Part shown: piece after piece, positions 1 through 8,211 of the stretch
How positions within the stretch are numbered: the first letter of the stretch is position 1
Layout of the letters: each line of letters starts with the position of its first letter
Assembly: GCA_030539165.1 (NCBI GenBank)
Contig: JAUNSO010000001.1
Coordinates: forward strand, 143,607 to 207,606
Direction of reading: 5' to 3'
DNA from: a bacterium
Lineage (GTDB): Bacteria > Bacillota > Clostridia > Lachnospirales > Lachnospiraceae
DNA: 64,000 bases
Notes under the pieces: model-generated
What the model was told of the DNA's origin: nothing
The model's input: the letters and a program-made list of their open reading frames with translations, nothing else
Database searches by the model: none
Made by a program: the position numbers and the translations under genes

Positions 1-16
1 ACCCAGACTCTGCTTA

Positions 17-1018
17 TCACACCAGTTGTGCCTGCACAGCTGTTAGGGCTACGACTCCTACGATGTCTTCGGCGGAGCAGCCACGGGACAGATCATTGAC
101 CGGACGGCTGATACCCTGCAGCATCGGACCATAGGCCTCTGCCTTACCCAGTCTCTGTACGAGCTTGTAACTGATGTTACCGCAGTCAAGATTCGGGAAT
201 ATCAGAACATTTGCTTTACCATCCACTTCACTTCCCGGTGCCTTTGAATGTGCAATAGCAGGTACCAATGCTGCATCCGGCTGGAGTTCTCCATCCAGTG
301 TCAGATGCGGATATTTTTCATGAGCAATTCTGGTTGCCTCTACGACCTTATCGACCAGCGGATGCTTTGCGCTTCCCTTTGATGAGTGTGAAAGCATGGC
401 AATAATCGGTTTCTGCCCTACGAGAGTTGTAAAGCTCTTGGCTGAGGAATCAGCGATATCTGCCAGCTCCTCTGCTGTCGGATCCTGATTCAGTCCGCAG
501 TCCGCAAAAAGGAACGTACCGTCAGCACCATATTCACAGTCAGGCACATCCAGGATAAAGAAACCGGATACCAGCTTCACTCCCGGAGCGGTCTTCAATA
601 TCTGCAGCGATGGTCTCAGTACATCTGCCGTTGCATGACATGCGCCTGCTACCATACCGTCTGCATCCTTTGCTTTTACCATCATCACACCAAACATCAG
701 GTAATCACTCAGCAGCAGCTCTCTTGCCTTTTCCGGGGTCATACCCTTTTCTTTTCTTGTTTCATACAGCAGGTTCACATACTCGTCCAGCTTCTCCGTA
801 TTCTCAGGATCCACTACCTTGACCTGACTCAGATCTACTTCCAGCCATTTCGCACCATCCATGATCTTTTCTTCTTTTCCAACCATGATCAGCTTTGCGG
901 TGCCTTCCTGTATGATTTTAGCTGCCGCAATCAATGTCCTGCGGTCATTTGTCTCCGGCAGTACGATGGTCTTGACATCCTGCTTTGCCCTTTCTTTGAT
1001 CTTATCAATAAATGACAT
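17..1018 (-). CDS. pta: Phosphate acetyltransferase
   Basis: Cytosolic enzyme interconverting acetyl-CoA + phosphate and acetyl phosphate + CoA, the first step of acetate formation in fermentation. The 333-residue product has the usual single-domain PTA_PTB length and conserved stretches such as VLPETNDRRTL near the N-terminus, GMVAGACHATADVLRP mid-protein and VLIFPNLDCGNISYKLVQRL near the C-terminus. The start at 1018 (MSFIDKIKER) is chosen over an upstream in-frame ATG at 1096 because GGAGGAG lies just before it and the upstream stretch contains the promoter. It is transcribed away from tmcAL. No acetate kinase gene follows within the 16 bases left at the window edge. Identification is secure. 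Confidence 0.96.
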   Translation of the reverse strand: MSFIDKIKERAKQDVKTIVLPETNDRRTLIAAAKIIQEGTAKLIMVGKEEKIMDGAKWLEVDLSQVKVVDPENTEKLDEYVNLLYETRKEKGMTPEKARELLLSDYLMFGVMMVKAKDADGMVAGACHATADVLRPSLQILKTAPGVKLVSGFFILDVPDCEYGADGTFLFADCGLNQDPTAEELADIADSSAKSFTTLVGQKPIIAMLSHSSKGSAKHPLVDKVVEATRIAHEKYPHLTLDGELQPDAALVPAIAHSKAPGSEVDGKANVLIFPNLDCGNISYKLVQRLGKAEAYGPMLQGISRPVNDLSRGCSAEDIVGVVALTAVQAQLV

Positions 1019-1067
1019 CTCTATTGCTCCTCCTTCAAAATCCAGAAATAATCCATATGATAGTACA

Positions 1068-1096
1068 ATTATAGCCAATGCGTTTATTGTATACAA
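1068..1096 (-). promoter_or_regulatory. Sigma-A type promoter of pta
   Basis: On the minus strand TTGTAT (1091-1096) and TATAAT (1068-1073) are separated by exactly 17 bases, about 50 bases upstream of the pta start. The -10 is a perfect consensus. Confidence 0.7.
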
Positions 1097-1268
1097 GAAC
1101 TTTTTTGCATTTTTTTGTGCAAAATTAAGTACATTCCGCCTTAAATTTGTTAAATTTTTATCAAATATGTATAATTGAGATTCTTTTTCCTTGTCTATGG
1201 TATTTCTATTTCTGCCGTGTTACACTATTGGTAACCAATCCATGAATCAGATTTGTGAGGACATGCAT

Positions 1269-2519
1269 ATGAAGACAGTCGGTATCATCGCAGAGTACAA
1301 CCCGTTTCATAACGGACATCAGTTTCATATAGAAGAAGCCAGAAAGCTGACCGGAGCTGACCGTGTCGTCGTGGTGATGAGCGGTGACTATGTCCAGCGT
1401 GGCGAGCCGGCAGTGATTGATAAATATGTCAGAACCCGCATGGCATTGGAGCATGGAGCAGATGCTGTCTTTGAGCTGCCTCATTATTATGCACTTGGAA
1501 GCGCAGAATATTTTGCGCTTGGTGCAATCTCACTGTTAGATAAGCTGGGGATCATCGACTCAGTCTGCTTTGGCAGTGAATGCGGAGAGATCTCCAAGCT
1601 GCGGGAAATCGCTAATGTACTGCTGGAAGAACCAGCTGATTATCAGTCTGCTCTGAAGGAAGCCCTAAAAGAGGGTCTTACATTTCCTGCCGCCAGTGCT
1701 GCTGCAATCCGTCATTATTTCCATGATGACTCTATATCAGAGACAATTTCCCAGCCCAACAATATCCTTGGCATTTATTATATGAAGGCATTGATCAAAC
1801 GTAGTTCAGATATCGTCCCCTACACACTGGTTCGAAACGGCAGCCGTTATCTGGATGATCAGCTTGCCGATGTCGATTCGTCGAAAAGTTCACTCTCATC
1901 AGCGCTGGCGATTCGCACCACCCTGCTTCAGTCAGGTTCCCTGACAGATCTGGAGGTTCAGCTTCCTGAAAAGGTATACGATTTGTTATCGGAGCATATC
2001 AATACCACGTTTCCGATCACAGCCGATGATTTTTCTACGATGCTTGGATATAAGCTGCTGAGTGAACGTGAGCATGGATTAGCCGGCTATATGGATATTA
2101 GTGACAGTCTGTCTGACCGTATTTGTAAAGAATTCAAGCACTACCGGAGTTTTTCCGGCTTTTGTGAGCATCTGAAAACCAAGGACTTCACCTATGCACG
2201 CATCAGCCGCTGTCTGATGCATCTCTTGTTAAATATGAAGACCGAAACTCTGGCTTCCTATATCAGAAATGATTACATCTCCTATGCCAGACTGCTCGGC
2301 TTCCGTACAGGTGCAGCCGATCTGCTGACTGCAGCAAAGTCTCGGGGTTCACTGACTTTGATTGGCAAACTGGCTGACGCAAAAAACATCCTCTCCCCCA
2401 CGGCTCTCGCCATGCTCGAAGAAGATGTTTACGCTTCTCATGTGTATCAGATTGCTGTTGCCTCTAAGTTCAAGACAATCGCACAGAATGAATATACCCG
2501 CCCCATCATAAAGCTTTGA
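1269..2519 (+). CDS. tmcAL: tRNA(Met) cytidine acetate ligase
   Basis: Member of the TmcAL (formerly UPF0348) family, which acetylates N4 of the wobble cytidine of elongator tRNA-Met using ATP and acetate in the cytoplasm. The N-terminus MKTVGIIAEYNPFHNGH carries the nucleotidyltransferase HxGH-type motif, followed by VVVMSGDYVQRGEPAV, both family signatures. Length 416 aa is normal. I start at 1269 because the motif begins at once and GAGGA lies 9 bases upstream; the open frame extends back to 1191 without support. It diverges from pta, so an acetate-producing and an acetate-using enzyme sit side by side, although the link may be chance. Confidence 0.93.
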   Translation: MKTVGIIAEYNPFHNGHQFHIEEARKLTGADRVVVVMSGDYVQRGEPAVIDKYVRTRMALEHGADAVFELPHYYALGSAEYFALGAISLLDKLGIIDSVCFGSECGEISKLREIANVLLEEPADYQSALKEALKEGLTFPAASAAAIRHYFHDDSISETISQPNNILGIYYMKALIKRSSDIVPYTLVRNGSRYLDDQLADVDSSKSSLSSALAIRTTLLQSGSLTDLEVQLPEKVYDLLSEHINTTFPITADDFSTMLGYKLLSEREHGLAGYMDISDSLSDRICKEFKHYRSFSGFCEHLKTKDFTYARISRCLMHLLLNMKTETLASYIRNDYISYARLLGFRTGAADLLTAAKSRGSLTLIGKLADAKNILSPTALAMLEEDVYASHVYQIAVASKFKTIAQNEYTRPIIKL

Positions 2520-2537
2520 TGATATGCATGTGTCGAT

Positions 2538-3326
2538 TTAAACTCTGACTGTCAGAATATCCGAAATCGAGATCTGACCGCCCATCCGACAGGATTTAAT
2601 AACTCCTGCTTCTTTGATCATCTGTGTCTCTATGATACCGCCCGGCTGTTCTATTTCCGTATGGCATTCACCGGTCATCACATTTCTCGACAGATAATAT
2701 GCATATGCAATACTTCCGCTGCCGCAGCTGTTCTCGGCAACTAATGTATTCGTTGTTTTCACATAAACCACCGGGTGCATGGACTGCTGCTGTACATACA
2801 GGACACCTATGGCTTCCGTACGATACTTTTGACTGATTTCTTTTATGATCTGCTGTGTCATTTTATCTAACGGTATCGTGTTTTCCATGATAACATGCAG
2901 GATTCCGTCCATGTGCACGACCGGTACGGTTCCAACATCGATCAGATATACCTGTTCTATTTTATGAGGAACCGGCATCTGTGTCCACGCAGTCTGCGCT
3001 CTCATATTCACATCTACTTGCAGCAGTGCCTTTGTTCCACTGATTTCAACAGTTACACTTCCTTCTGTGATCCCTCTCACTGCCGCAAGATAATAGCCGT
3101 AGCTGCGTGTTGCATTTCCGCAGAATTCTCCGCCCATCATCTCCAGACGTCCCATACCGCCATGAACCGGCGGCATCACAAAGCCAACTTGCTCGGCATT
3201 CCATTCAGGATAGCCGAGCAAGCGGGTTGCTATATAAAGTCTCTCATTTTGTCTGATTTCATCTAAAACCATAATCGTGATATTGCCTGCCGGATCGGCA
3301 GCTACCACATGGACATCCTTTATCAT
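2538..3326 (-). CDS. DapF-fold amino-acid racemase, CntK-like (probable histidine racemase)
   Basis: Cofactor-independent two-cysteine racemase of the diaminopimelate epimerase fold. Numbered from the ATG at 3326, the catalytic cysteines are Cys69 (GGEFCGNATRSY) and Cys201 (ENSCGSGS). From memory of the family, the spacing and flanking residues (PAGNITIMV, QMPVPHK, EQPGGII) match staphylococcal CntK, which makes D-histidine for staphylopine, better than true DapF. No CntL or CntM homologue is in the window, so a metallophore pathway is not shown; free D-histidine production is an alternative. The start is uncertain: 3326 has GGAAAG upstream and fits CntK length, 3347 gives 7 more residues. 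It lies directly downstream of an amino-acid binding lipoprotein gene on the same strand. Confidence 0.75.
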   Translation of the reverse strand: MIKDVHVVAADPAGNITIMVLDEIRQNERLYIATRLLGYPEWNAEQVGFVMPPVHGGMGRLEMMGGEFCGNATRSYGYYLAAVRGITEGSVTVEISGTKALLQVDVNMRAQTAWTQMPVPHKIEQVYLIDVGTVPVVHMDGILHVIMENTIPLDKMTQQIIKEISQKYRTEAIGVLYVQQQSMHPVVYVKTTNTLVAENSCGSGSIAYAYYLSRNVMTGECHTEIEQPGGIIETQMIKEAGVIKSCRMGGQISISDILTVRV

Positions 3327-3399
3327 AGTCTTACTTTCCGGGGTCATCTAAGTCACTTTGCGTTCTTCATTCCCCCTGCAAATCATAGTCTTACTTTCC
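3322..3399. repeat. 18-bp direct repeat pair, 60 bp apart
   Basis: ATCATAGTCTTACTTTCC occurs at 3322-3339 and again at 3382-3399. One copy covers the start of the racemase gene, the other the last codons and stop of the binding-protein gene. This suggests a local duplication at the gene boundary. Confidence 0.8.
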
Positions 3400-4215
3400 A
3401 AGACATACCATATCACTGAGTTCCCACTCTTCTGCGATCTTCGCAAATGTTCCGTCAGCTACCATCTCATTTAAGGTCTTCATCACTGCATCTCTGAGTG
3501 ACTCATTGCCCAGTTTAAAGCCAATACCGTACTGCTCTGTAGAAATCGGCTCATCAAGCATCTTGAATGCACCCTGTCTGGAATCCAGCTGATACTTTGC
3601 AACTCCGATATCAACAGCGATTGCATCAATTGCGCCTGCTTCCAGATTCATAAATGCTGTATTGTAGTCAGCTATTTCCTGCAGTTCAGTAAAGCTTGCT
3701 GCCAGTGCGATATTCTCCTCATTTCCTTCACTGTCATCTGTCAGTGCTGTCAGTGCTGAGGAGCCTGACTGTGTCGCTACTACCTTGCCTGCCAGATCTG
3801 CCTTGGCCGCAATATCTGAATCAGCAGCTACAACTACTACGATACTATTGTCAACATACGCATCTGACCATGTATACTCTGACTCACGTCCTGTCATGGT
3901 AAATCCGTTCCAGATACAATCGATGGAACCTGAATTCAGCTCCATGTCCTTAGAATCCCAGTTAATTGGCTGCTTAACAAGCTCCCAGCCGTTTCTGTCG
4001 CATACTTCCTGTGCCAGTGACAGATCAAATCCTACATACTCACCCTTCTCATCCTGATATCCATAAGGAGGATACTCTGCATCAAATCCTACGATCAGCT
4101 GTTTACGTGCTGACTCATCTCCTGCAGCGCCTGTAGCTGCTGCATCCTTGCTGCCGCATCCAATCAGGCCAATGACCATAACAGATGCCAGCAATACTGC
4201 TAAAAACTTTTTCAT
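3391..4215 (-). CDS. Amino-acid ABC transporter substrate-binding lipoprotein
   Basis: Family 3 periplasmic-type binding protein for a polar amino acid, anchored outside the membrane. The signal peptide ends in a lipobox with Cys20 (VIGLIGC). The body shows the family pattern: LIVGFDAEYPPYGYQDEKG, GEYVGFDLSLAQEVC, then DCIWNGFTMTGRE and GIGFKLGNESLRDAV. Length 274 aa is typical. GGGAG precedes the ATG. There is no permease or ATPase gene beside it, so the transporter must be completed elsewhere or the protein has a sensory role. The downstream gene is a likely histidine racemase, making histidine or a related amino acid a reasonable but unproven ligand. Confidence 0.88.
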   Translation of the reverse strand: MKKFLAVLLASVMVIGLIGCGSKDAAATGAAGDESARKQLIVGFDAEYPPYGYQDEKGEYVGFDLSLAQEVCDRNGWELVKQPINWDSKDMELNSGSIDCIWNGFTMTGRESEYTWSDAYVDNSIVVVVAADSDIAAKADLAGKVVATQSGSSALTALTDDSEGNEENIALAASFTELQEIADYNTAFMNLEAGAIDAIAVDIGVAKYQLDSRQGAFKMLDEPISTEQYGIGFKLGNESLRDAVMKTLNEMVADGTFAKIAEEWELSDMVCLGK

Positions 4216-4320
4216 AATCTTTTTCTCCCATCTCTAATCTCTGATTGCGTCAAATCACCACTAGATACCTATGGTCATTCTCTATACCACAATGTAGAAA
4301 AGGTACTCCTGACGCTTACA
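4216..4320 (-). promoter_or_regulatory. Structured 5' leader of the binding-protein gene
   Basis: The roughly 100-nt leader between promoter and start codon can fold into nested pairings: an outer GCGTCA/TGACGC stem (about 4309 and 4247), inside it GTACCT/AGGTAT, and a small inner hairpin. I do not recognise a known riboswitch class. It could be an uncharacterised regulatory RNA or only a stabilising structure. Confidence 0.3.
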
Positions 4321-4327
4321 TCATCAT

Positions 4328-4356
4328 ATATTATCAGCAAAATGGTTCTGTGTCAA
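4328..4356 (-). promoter_or_regulatory. Strong sigma-A promoter of the binding-protein gene
   Basis: TTGACA (4351-4356) and TAATAT (4328-4333) on the minus strand are separated by 17 bases. The rest of 4357-4545 holds no gene; an imperfect 15-bp inverted repeat lies at about 4389-4424. Confidence 0.75.
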
Positions 4357-4544
4357 CGAATTTTACTTTATCACGCTACCATGATACCACAATAGAGATT
4401 CAATAAAGCTTTCTATTATTGTATCATTACCGACCGACTTTGCAGGCTTTTGACTTGCTCTTTTTCCGACGGTTGACTAATTTTTGTTCGACTATATGGC
4501 ATTCAATCATTCGGTCAAATGTACAAGTCAAGAAAAAATAGTTT

Positions 4545-4588
4545 ATAAAAACACAGCCAACCAATATTATGATATGGTCGACTGTGTT
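4545..4588 (-). terminator. Rho-independent terminator after the LysM/DUF6273 gene
   Basis: On the minus strand arms AACACAGTCGACCA (4575-4588) and its near complement (4550-4563) form a 14-bp stem with two mismatches, followed by a T run at 4545-4551. It lies just after the stop codon at 4593. Confidence 0.8.
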
Positions 4589-4592
4589 AACA

Positions 4593-6500
4593 TTAGTAAT
4601 ATAACTTCTGTCCGATTTTGATTTGATTCGGATTTGTGAGGTTATTCTTGTTGGTCAGGTAAGGTCTGCTGACGCCGAGATTCTTTGCAATACGGCTAAG
4701 TACGTCACCCTTTTGTACGATGTAGACATTCTCGCCTTTGCTGCCCTGTCCTGCCGTGGATGTGGTGGAGACGACTTCGTCCGTGTAGATTAGGGAAAAT
4801 GCGTAGCCTTCCAGATCAAGCGTGATTGTGATACTGCCGTCACTCAAATCTTCATCCGTGTATGTTTTTATCTTACCGTCCTTACCCATCCCGACCAACA
4901 TAAAAGTCCTGCCCGGTTTCTGATACTCCTTCGGGATGTTCAATGTAAACTTGCCGGCCTTCTTGGAATAGGATTTCATCAAAGCCCCGTTCTCTTTCGT
5001 ATACAGATTGAATGAAAAAGCTTCCCTAAAACCAGCCGGAGTTGCAGCTGCAAAAGCCAGCTTACAGGCTGCTCCCTGTTCCTCGATTGTACACAGGCTG
5101 CCGGACTGATTCATCGGATAGTTCCACGCAAGAGGATTGATAAAGGTTTCTTCATTCTTTTTAGGATTTGAAGCGGGCTGTTCTTCCTTATCGTCTTTTT
5201 GATCAGGAGTTGGTATTGGGGTGGATGTTGGTATCGGTACAGTACGACTCTTTATTTCAAGATTGATGCTCTCCATATTGCTTGCATAATCTGTTTTATT
5301 TCCTACGCTAACTTGTTCTGCAAACACTTTCATTGTATAGGTTCCGTTTTTGATGTCGGATGGGATCGTTACTTCCAGATTGTTGTCTGTCTCATCTGTG
5401 TCTTTAACCTGACCATACGCCACCACTGTTTGATTTCCGTCTACCAACATAGCAGACAACTGATTATATGCAACACCTGTATTTTTTGAACCGATATTCG
5501 TTACATCAACGTGCATCTTTTCCCCTGCCTTAACTGCGCCTGTCTCTCCACTTTTTCTTGTTGCTGTAAAGCCAGTTCCTCCTGCAAGTGTCAAAACCCA
5601 TTGTGTTCCTGTTGCAGAAGCTCCGGTTGTTTCTGCAAGATAATTGGATTTATTGAATCCGCTTGCAGATGAAAAGAGTACTTTGGACAAATCTAAATTC
5701 AAAGCGGGCCTAGCAGAACCTGCCTCATTGCCTGCAGTGCGGCCGCCCAAACCGACGGTTCCATCAGGGAAAACGAATGCCGGCATTTTCTCGTCACTGC
5801 CAGACGAGCGAAGCCACCACCAAAATGTGCAGTTGGGGGCTGCACTTCTGGTATCTGTCCCATCGATATCATTTACAAATCCATAATTTGTATTTTGTAC
5901 ATCATTTAAATCTAACAAAAAGATTTTGTCATCTGTATCATTACTTGGGTAGTAAATATATCCACCATTATCCGTATTTGTACGTCTGATTGTAGTTACG
6001 CCAATCGCTTCCTTTTCGTTATCAGTAAATTCTCCTGACTTATTCAAAAAATCACCACCATTTAAGTCATTCCGTATATCACTGATAGACCAGTCTGATT
6101 TACCATTTCCATTTATTCTATCAAAATATCTATTCTGGTCATCAATCACACCCTTTAACAACAGCAGCATATGACCGGACTTCGACGAATGACCGTCTCC
6201 AATATTAGCCTTGTCTTTTGCTGTTCCATCCTTATCCAGTACATAGTATGCACGGTTGCCGAAATAGACGGTGGTGCCTTTCCATGCTGTTGTGGCGGTA
6301 GAATCCGGATTTCCAATCCCTGCTATGCTGTTATCACTCAGTCGAAGGTTCACATTCCTTGTCTCTACTGCCGCCTGTACTTCCACTGTTGCAAGCGGTG
6401 ACAGGCTGATACTTCCTGCAATCATTGTGACAGCCAACATATAACTCATGATCTTTTCCAATTTAATTTTTAATTTTCTATTCAGATTCATTTCCTCCAT
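4593..6500 (-). CDS. Secreted DUF6273 and LysM domain protein
   Basis: Large exported protein, about 635 aa, probably held to the wall by its LysM repeat. An N-terminal signal peptide (hydrophobic SYMLAVTMIAGSISLSP, cleavage near VQA) is followed by a DUF6273-type domain at about 70-280 (TFWWWLRSSG and GSARPALNLDL are its hallmarks), then a beta-rich CARDB-like module at about 305-415, a proline/threonine linker, a domain of unknown type at about 455-575, and a C-terminal LysM (YIVQKGDVLSRIAKNLGVS). The domain set is seen in surface proteins of gut Firmicutes; no enzymatic activity is evident. Start chosen at the ATG at 6500, with GGAGG and GAGGAG upstream; ATG at 6488 is an alternative. Confidence 0.8.
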   Translation of the reverse strand: MEEMNLNRKLKIKLEKIMSYMLAVTMIAGSISLSPLATVEVQAAVETRNVNLRLSDNSIAGIGNPDSTATTAWKGTTVYFGNRAYYVLDKDGTAKDKANIGDGHSSKSGHMLLLLKGVIDDQNRYFDRINGNGKSDWSISDIRNDLNGGDFLNKSGEFTDNEKEAIGVTTIRRTNTDNGGYIYYPSNDTDDKIFLLDLNDVQNTNYGFVNDIDGTDTRSAAPNCTFWWWLRSSGSDEKMPAFVFPDGTVGLGGRTAGNEAGSARPALNLDLSKVLFSSASGFNKSNYLAETTGASATGTQWVLTLAGGTGFTATRKSGETGAVKAGEKMHVDVTNIGSKNTGVAYNQLSAMLVDGNQTVVAYGQVKDTDETDNNLEVTIPSDIKNGTYTMKVFAEQVSVGNKTDYASNMESINLEIKSRTVPIPTSTPIPTPDQKDDKEEQPASNPKKNEETFINPLAWNYPMNQSGSLCTIEEQGAACKLAFAAATPAGFREAFSFNLYTKENGALMKSYSKKAGKFTLNIPKEYQKPGRTFMLVGMGKDGKIKTYTDEDLSDGSITITLDLEGYAFSLIYTDEVVSTTSTAGQGSKGENVYIVQKGDVLSRIAKNLGVSRPYLTNKNNLTNPNQIKIGQKLYY

Positions 6501-6717
6501 CACTCCTCATTCCTCCACCACAAAATAAAATCACCCATCAAATATGATAAATGATTTATTTCATTTTTGCAAATTGCGTTTTGAGGGTATTTTTTGAGGT
6601 GTTTGAATGATTGAATCAGAAATGTATTTTAGAATTGTTCTCATAAAATGCACGATTACAGGCATTTGTGACAATTTTATTCTATGAAGCATCTTTTCAA
6701 ATCGGATAAAGAAAGCA

Positions 6718-6749
6718 AATAATATATGCGCATATACGCATATATTATT
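6718..6749. terminator. AT-rich perfect palindrome between two leftward genes
   Basis: AATAATATATGCG (6718-6730) is repeated exactly inverted at 6737-6749 with a 6-base loop. It lies 48 bases past the stop of the DUF4143 ATPase gene and could act as its terminator, since T-rich sequence follows on the minus strand, or as a binding site for the gene downstream. The remainder of 6501-6796 shows no other supported feature. Confidence 0.45.
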
Positions 6750-6796
6750 CATTAATTTTCCAAATAAATTTTCAAAATTATTTTTTTCCCGGTTAA

Positions 6797-8080
6797 TCAG
6801 TCTCTGAGACATCCGATCGGAACAACAAACACATGATCATGACGGCAATATGCATAATCCCCTGATCCCGTCAATACCATAAGGAAGGACGGAGCTTTCA
6901 TTTTACCGGTGTCAATCTTGGCCCTCATTGTTTTCAGACTCTTTGCACCTTCTTCAATCAATTTGTCACCGCCAAGTTTTATTTCAATCAAGCCATACTC
7001 GCCGTTTCTCAAATGAATCACAGCATCGCATTCAAGTCCGTCTTTGTCCCGATAGTGGTAGACTTCTCCATTTAATGCACCGGCAAATACACGAAGGTCT
7101 CTTACACAGAGCGTTTCAAACAGAAGACCAAAGATTTTTAAGTCGTTGAGCAGGTCATTGGGACCGATGCCCAATGCAGCAACAGCTATAGATGGATCAA
7201 TATAATATCGTGTATCGGATGAGCGAATCGCTGTTTTGGAACGCAGATTTGGATTCCATGCAGGCATATCCTCTATCACAAAAATTTTACGCAGTGCATT
7301 TATATAAGATGCTACTGTATCTTCATTCATAGGTGCCTCGTCATTTGCACTAATATCCTGTGCAATTACAGTATTAGGTACTTGTCCGCCTTGGTTTCTC
7401 GCATAAGAGCGCATAAGCCTCCTAACCCTTTCAGGATTCTTCTGTATATTGTCTGCTCGATTAATATCTGAATGCACAACTGCATCATAATAATCCATCG
7501 CCTGGTCGAGTGCTATATCGTCTTGCATATCAATCGCTTGCGGCCACCCACCGCGGCATACCATGAATGCCAGACGATTGATGTCGATATTGGAATTTCC
7601 ATCAATCTTCGTTATACCATCAAACAAGTCTTTTAAACTCACTTCTCCTGTTGATTCTCCTGATTCATATAGGCTCATAGGTCTCATAGTGAGCCATGTA
7701 AAGCGCCCTGTGCCAGAATGAGTAATCTCTTTTGTACTGGCTGGAACCGCAGAACCTGTGAGTACAAACTGCCCTAATTCATCACGATGGTCAACTTCAA
7801 AGCGAATCGCATCCCACAATTTGGGGGCTAGCTGCCATTCATCAATCAGTCTTGGCACTGCTCCTTGTAAAAGGCGTTTTGGGTTTAGTTCGGACATGGT
7901 AATGTTCTGTTCCTTCTTCTCCGGATCATCCATATACAAAAGGCTTGTAGCAATCTGCTCTGCAGTCGTGGTTTTACCACACCACTTCGGTCCTTCAATC
8001 AGAACTGCGCCCTTGCCTTTCAGTTTACGTTTTAAAATATCATCAGCTATTCGCTTTTTGTAATTCTTCACTCCAAACAC
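6797..8080 (-). CDS. AAA ATPase with DUF4143 domain
   Basis: Cytosolic P-loop ATPase of the AAA_14/DUF4143 family, widespread in anaerobes and of unknown role. The Walker A motif is GPKWCGKTT near residue 31 and the Walker B-like RLIDEWQL near residue 78. The C-terminal DUF4143 half carries a nuclease-like core (YHYRDKDGLECDAVIHL then GLIEIKLGG), resembling the DxK arrangement of restriction-type folds; catalysis is not established. Start is GTG at 8080 or, with AGGGG correctly placed, GTG at 8071. A promoter with three direct repeats lies immediately upstream. Such genes are often mobile or multi-copy; no transposition signs are seen. Confidence 0.85.
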   Translation of the reverse strand: MFGVKNYKKRIADDILKRKLKGKGAVLIEGPKWCGKTTTAEQIATSLLYMDDPEKKEQNITMSELNPKRLLQGAVPRLIDEWQLAPKLWDAIRFEVDHRDELGQFVLTGSAVPASTKEITHSGTGRFTWLTMRPMSLYESGESTGEVSLKDLFDGITKIDGNSNIDINRLAFMVCRGGWPQAIDMQDDIALDQAMDYYDAVVHSDINRADNIQKNPERVRRLMRSYARNQGGQVPNTVIAQDISANDEAPMNEDTVASYINALRKIFVIEDMPAWNPNLRSKTAIRSSDTRYYIDPSIAVAALGIGPNDLLNDLKIFGLLFETLCVRDLRVFAGALNGEVYHYRDKDGLECDAVIHLRNGEYGLIEIKLGGDKLIEEGAKSLKTMRAKIDTGKMKAPSFLMVLTGSGDYAYCRHDHVFVVPIGCLRD

Positions 8081-8103
8081 CCCTATTCAATATCTTTACC
8101 ATT

Positions 8104-8132
8104 AGTATATGCTATAATCAATGGTTTCGCAA
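8104..8132 (-). promoter_or_regulatory. Promoter of the DUF4143 ATPase gene
   Basis: Minus strand TTGCGA (8127-8132) and TATACT (8104-8109) with a 17-base spacer. The -35 overlaps the first of the 23-bp repeats. Confidence 0.6.
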
Positions 8133-8199
8133 TATTTTTCCGGCGATTGGTCAAATATTTTTCCGGCGATTGGCGGGTTTTTGTTCCGCTGATTGGCGT
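8131..8199. repeat. Three tandem 23-bp direct repeats
   Basis: Units 8131-8153 and 8154-8176 are identical over their first 20 bases (AATATTTTTCCGGCGATTGG); unit 8177-8199 is a diverged copy, and a weak fourth copy may run into the stop codon at 8212. They abut the -35 of the ATPase promoter, the position of an operator or activator site. Confidence 0.8.
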
Positions 8200-8211
8200 T
8201 CTACTGTTCGG

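Noticed and set aside
2538-3347. Annotation as diaminopimelate epimerase (dapF)
   Set aside because: The fold is right, but flanking residues of both cysteines and the PAGN N-terminus match CntK-like racemases better.
6561-6812. Leftward 83-codon frame overlapping the end of the DUF4143 gene
   Set aside because: No ribosome site, low-complexity AT-rich content, and it runs through the palindrome at 6718; no protein family recognised.
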